Origin: Jiella marina
GTDB lineage: Bacteria; Pseudomonadota; Alphaproteobacteria; Rhizobiales; Rhizobiaceae
Direction of reading: 5' to 3'
Length of the DNA stretch: 64,000 bases
Assembly: GCF_024359545.1 (NCBI RefSeq)
Contig: NZ_JAKQZG010000004.1
Span: forward strand, 248,001-312,000
The notes under the pieces were generated by a model. It was not told where the DNA came from, did not search any database, and was given only the letters and a program-made list of their open reading frames with translations. Of the stretch, positions 61,594 to 64,000 are shown piece by piece; the stretch's first letter is position 1; every line of letters starts with the position of its first letter. The translations under genes were made by a program, and so were the position numbers.

Positions 61594-63168
61594 CTATCCG
61601 ACGAGTTCCTGCACGCCGGCCATATCGTCTGGAGCGCCTTCGGCCGCTCGGGCCGCTTCGCCGAAGACATGCCCGACGCCGATCAGGATCGGCCGGTCGA
61701 GGCCAATGCCCGCGACGATTTCCGCAAGCTTGTCCAGGCGCCCGGCGGCCTGCGTCTCGTCCTCGCGGGAGAGATTGGCGGCGACCGCCACCGGCGTATC
61801 GCCGGCAAGGCCATGATGCATCAGCCGTTCGGCAATCCGACCGGCCATCCGCCCTCCCATGTAGAAGATCGTGGTCGCGTTGCGGGTAGCGAGCGCCTGC
61901 CAGTCGACCTCTTCGGGAAGCCCGCCCTTTTTCGAGTGGCCGGTGACGAGGCGAAGCTCCTGGGCGTGGTCGCGATGGGTGAGCGAGACGTTGAAGGTGG
62001 CGGCCAGCGCCGAAGCGGCGGTGATGCCCGGTACGATCGCGACCGGGATGCCTTCTCGCTTCAACTCCTTTAGCTCTTCGCCGGCACGACCGAACACCGA
62101 GACGTCGCCGGATTTGAGCCGCACGACGCTCTTCCCCGCCTTGGCGAAATTGATCATCATGCGGTTGATGTCTTCCTGACGGCAGCTTTCGCGGGCCGCC
62201 CGCTTGCCGACCATCATGCGCTTGGCTTCGCGCCGGGCGAGCTCCAGGATCGCATCCGAGACGAGGTCGTCGAACAGGATGACGTCCGCCGCCTGCAGCG
62301 CGCGCACGGCCTTCAGGGTCAGGAGTTCGGCCTCGCCGGGGCCGGCGCCGACCAGCGTCACCTTGCCGAGGCGGGGCCCGTCTTCCGAAATCGGAGTGCT
62401 GGCGATCTCGCCGATCAGACGGGCTGCGTCCCGGCCATCCTCGGCGTCCGGGGCGCGGGTCAGGAACGCCTTGTCGGTGAATCGCTCCCAGAAGCTCCGC
62501 CGTTCGATGCCGGGAGACAGCCTGTCCATGACGCTCTGCCGCAGATCGGCGGCGAGCTGCGCCCAGCCGGCAAGCGCCGGCGGAAGCAGCGTCTCGATGC
62601 GACGGCGAATCGCCTGGCCAAGAATGGGCGCGGCGCCGAAGGTCGAAATGCCGACCACGACGGGTGAACGGTTGACGATCGAGCCGAAGGCGAAGTCGCA
62701 ATAAGCCGGTTTGTCGACGACATTGACCGGTACGCCAGCGTCTCGCGCGGCGCAGGCGAAGGCCTGACCCTCGGCTTCGCTCTCCGTCTCGAGGATCGCG
62801 AGCGCAAAGCGCGGGCTATCAATGGAGAAGAGATCGATCGCCCAGGGCCGATCGTGGCGGCGGATTCGGCCGGCCTCGGGCTGCTCCTGCGTACCGATCT
62901 CGGCCAGCAGCTCTTCCATCTCGCCGTCGAGTTCGTCGGCAGGAGCGTAGAGTTCGACCGCGGCGCCTGCAGCCGCCAGCATTTCGGCCTTCCAGGCCGC
63001 AGCCGCAGAGCCGCCGCCCATCAGAACCGGGCGACCCCTGATCGAGAAGAATACCGGAAGGACGGCAAGCGAACCCAGGCGGCGAGGGCGCGCAGCCATG
63101 GGCTTTCGCCCTTCCCTGGCTTCACGCGGCATTGTCGCCTCGAGCGGTCCGTTCGAGTTGGACGCCAT
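61594..63168 (-). CDS. cysG: Siroheme synthase CysG (fused precorrin-2 dehydrogenase/ferrochelatase and SUMT)
   Basis: A 524-residue two-domain protein. The ATG at 63168 follows AAGGGGAA. After about 30 extra N-terminal residues comes the NAD-binding precorrin-2 oxidase/ferrochelatase domain (VLMGGGSAAAAWKAEML, about 48-64; VNVVDKPAYCDFAFGSIVNR, about 147-166). The SUMT domain follows (VGAGPGEAELLTLKAVRALQ, about 270-289; VVRLKSGDVSVFGRAGEEL; YMGGRMAG; ILIGVGHVF). It methylates uroporphyrinogen III twice, oxidises and inserts iron to give siroheme for sulfite and nitrite reductases. Confidence 0.95.
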   Translation of the reverse strand: MASNSNGPLEATMPREAREGRKPMAARPRRLGSLAVLPVFFSIRGRPVLMGGGSAAAAWKAEMLAAAGAAVELYAPADELDGEMEELLAEIGTQEQPEAGRIRRHDRPWAIDLFSIDSPRFALAILETESEAEGQAFACAARDAGVPVNVVDKPAYCDFAFGSIVNRSPVVVGISTFGAAPILGQAIRRRIETLLPPALAGWAQLAADLRQSVMDRLSPGIERRSFWERFTDKAFLTRAPDAEDGRDAARLIGEIASTPISEDGPRLGKVTLVGAGPGEAELLTLKAVRALQAADVILFDDLVSDAILELARREAKRMMVGKRAARESCRQEDINRMMINFAKAGKSVVRLKSGDVSVFGRAGEELKELKREGIPVAIVPGITAASALAATFNVSLTHRDHAQELRLVTGHSKKGGLPEEVDWQALATRNATTIFYMGGRMAGRIAERLMHHGLAGDTPVAVAANLSREDETQAAGRLDKLAEIVAGIGLDRPILIGVGHVFGEAARAAEGAPDDMAGVQELVG

Positions 63169-63320
63169 CCATGTTCCCCTTGATCGCTGCGGCAGGAGGG
63201 AGAATTGATCTCTGTCCCATATGATAGGCGAGAAGGGATGCGCGATCCAAGGGCGTCGGGTGCTCAAGGGCGCGCACGAGGGGGAATTGTCGTCTCCCTC
63301 TCGTGCGGAATACGGAAAAA

Positions 63321-63869
63321 TCAGTCGAATATCTCTCCGGGATAGACACCCCAGATGTCTTCCTGCCGGACGAACCCGTCGCGGTTCGAGACGGTGATTT
63401 CGCACCAGCCCGATTCGCATTCCTGCACCTGGGTGACGACGCCCGGTTCCAGCCTTGCGGCCAGGGGGGCATCCACGGCCGGGCTCCGGTGGACGTCGAT
63501 CATCGTCGCCTTGCCCTTCAGCCAGGGCGCTGCGATCGAGGTGCGTTCGCCCGAGAGCAGCGAGTGGTACACCCAGCCCTCCGAGCCTTCCGAATCGCGG
63601 ATGCGGCGCCAGAGCTCGTATTCCTGGATGACTTCCACCGGCAGGCCCGGCTTCAGATAGAGCCAGGAAACGGCATATTGCCGGCCGGGCCCGACGCGAA
63701 CGTTGACGCGGCTGGCTTTCAGGCTCACGTATCGCGGCAGAGGCAGTTTCGAGACCGGGCCGGTCTCGACCGCGGCGGCGGGCAGTGGCAGGGCCGGGCT
63801 TGTGACGAGGGCCGCGATCATGGCCGCAAGGCATGAGCGAAGAATTCGACGAAACATTACGCGCAACAT
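63321..63869 (-). CDS. Exported SH3-domain protein
   Basis: A 182-residue protein. The ATG at 63869 behind GGAG gives a Sec signal peptide (MLRVMFRRILRSCLAAMIAA, cleavage near AAAVE). Two bacterial SH3-like domains follow: SRVNVRVGPGRQYAVSWLYL (about 58-77) with GWVYHSLLSGE, and a second with IDVHRSPAVDAPLAARLEPG and WCEITVSNRDGFVRQEDIWG. Such proteins occur widely in Rhizobiales and may bind cell-wall peptides. No catalytic domain is present, so the role is unknown. The 152 bp to cysG and the last 131 bp of the window contain no other gene that I can support. Confidence 0.88.
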   Translation of the reverse strand: MLRVMFRRILRSCLAAMIAALVTSPALPLPAAAVETGPVSKLPLPRYVSLKASRVNVRVGPGRQYAVSWLYLKPGLPVEVIQEYELWRRIRDSEGSEGWVYHSLLSGERTSIAAPWLKGKATMIDVHRSPAVDAPLAARLEPGVVTQVQECESGWCEITVSNRDGFVRQEDIWGVYPGEIFD

Positions 63870-64000
63870 GACGATCAACTCCACCGATCGGCCGCGCAGT
63901 CGAAAGCGATCGCGGCCGGCGAAATGGCGGCGGGCCGACATTGTGCCGGGATGCGAGGCGCTTTTTTTCGCGCCGCTCGCTTGCTAGGAATGGCCGCCCA

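Overview
The window looks like chromosomal DNA of a GC-rich alphaproteobacterium, most likely of the Hyphomicrobiales (Rhizobiales). The indications are AglA-type alpha-glucoside and SorC-regulated sugar-alcohol ABC operons, the clan AA protease / DUF1289 / histidine kinase trio, palindromic intergenic repeats of a rhizobial style, and a bchE-bchJ pair, which points to a bacteriochlorophyll-making lineage. I saw no rRNA, tRNA, CRISPR, prophage or transposase. Genes are densely packed, with many ATGA or TGATG overlaps.

Layout. 1-9270 (minus): SorC-type regulator, Tat-exported binding protein, two permeases, two unlike ATPases, FGGY kinase and a 2-hydroxyacid dehydrogenase that runs off the left edge; together a carbohydrate or polyol uptake and catabolism operon. 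9572-16320 (plus): a second CUT1 importer with a GH13 alpha-glucosidase (AglA type) and an acetyltransferase. 16602-21461: TVP38 membrane protein with a flavin disulfide oxidoreductase, an orphan histidine kinase, and a TauE/SafE transporter. 21475-24024 (minus): protease, DUF1289 protein, histidine kinase. 24216-28239: GST, UDG-like protein, Lrp regulator, DUF4336 protein, endonuclease/phosphatase-like protein. 28252-29121: beta-hydroxyacid dehydrogenase-like enzyme. 29387-31650: bchE and bchJ behind a composite FNR-like and PpsR/CrtJ-like site. 31610-32247: RelE/HigB-type toxin-antitoxin pair. 32280-35957: polar amino-acid importer without an ATPase gene, with a metallo-beta-lactamase-fold gene inside it. 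36101-41907: mobA, MFS efflux pump, two unrecognised proteins, a secreted protein, moaA, DUF971. 41935-43184: GST and rplS. 43511-57134: purine catabolism and uptake (uraH, xdhA, xdhB, xdhC, a nucleoside-type BMP ABC importer, puuD, guaD), with a hicAB toxin-antitoxin pair wedged between xdhB and xdhC. 57167-63869: a membrane protein of unknown substrate, trhO, ald with a divergent Lrp regulator, siroheme synthase cysG and an SH3-domain exported protein.

How the genes work together. The purine block takes up nucleosides or bases, deaminates guanine to xanthine, oxidises it through urate with molybdenum-dependent xanthine dehydrogenase and PuuD, and hydrolyses hydroxyisourate. The next enzyme, OHCU decarboxylase, is not in the window. 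mobA and moaA supply molybdenum cofactor chemistry. bchE and bchJ would make and reduce divinyl intermediates of bacteriochlorophyll under low oxygen.

The points most worth a second look are the bchEJ promoter architecture, the complementary degeneration of the two ATPases in the first operon, the toxin-antitoxin pairs inside or beside operons, and the two unrecognised proteins at 38252-39683, which share a short motif.
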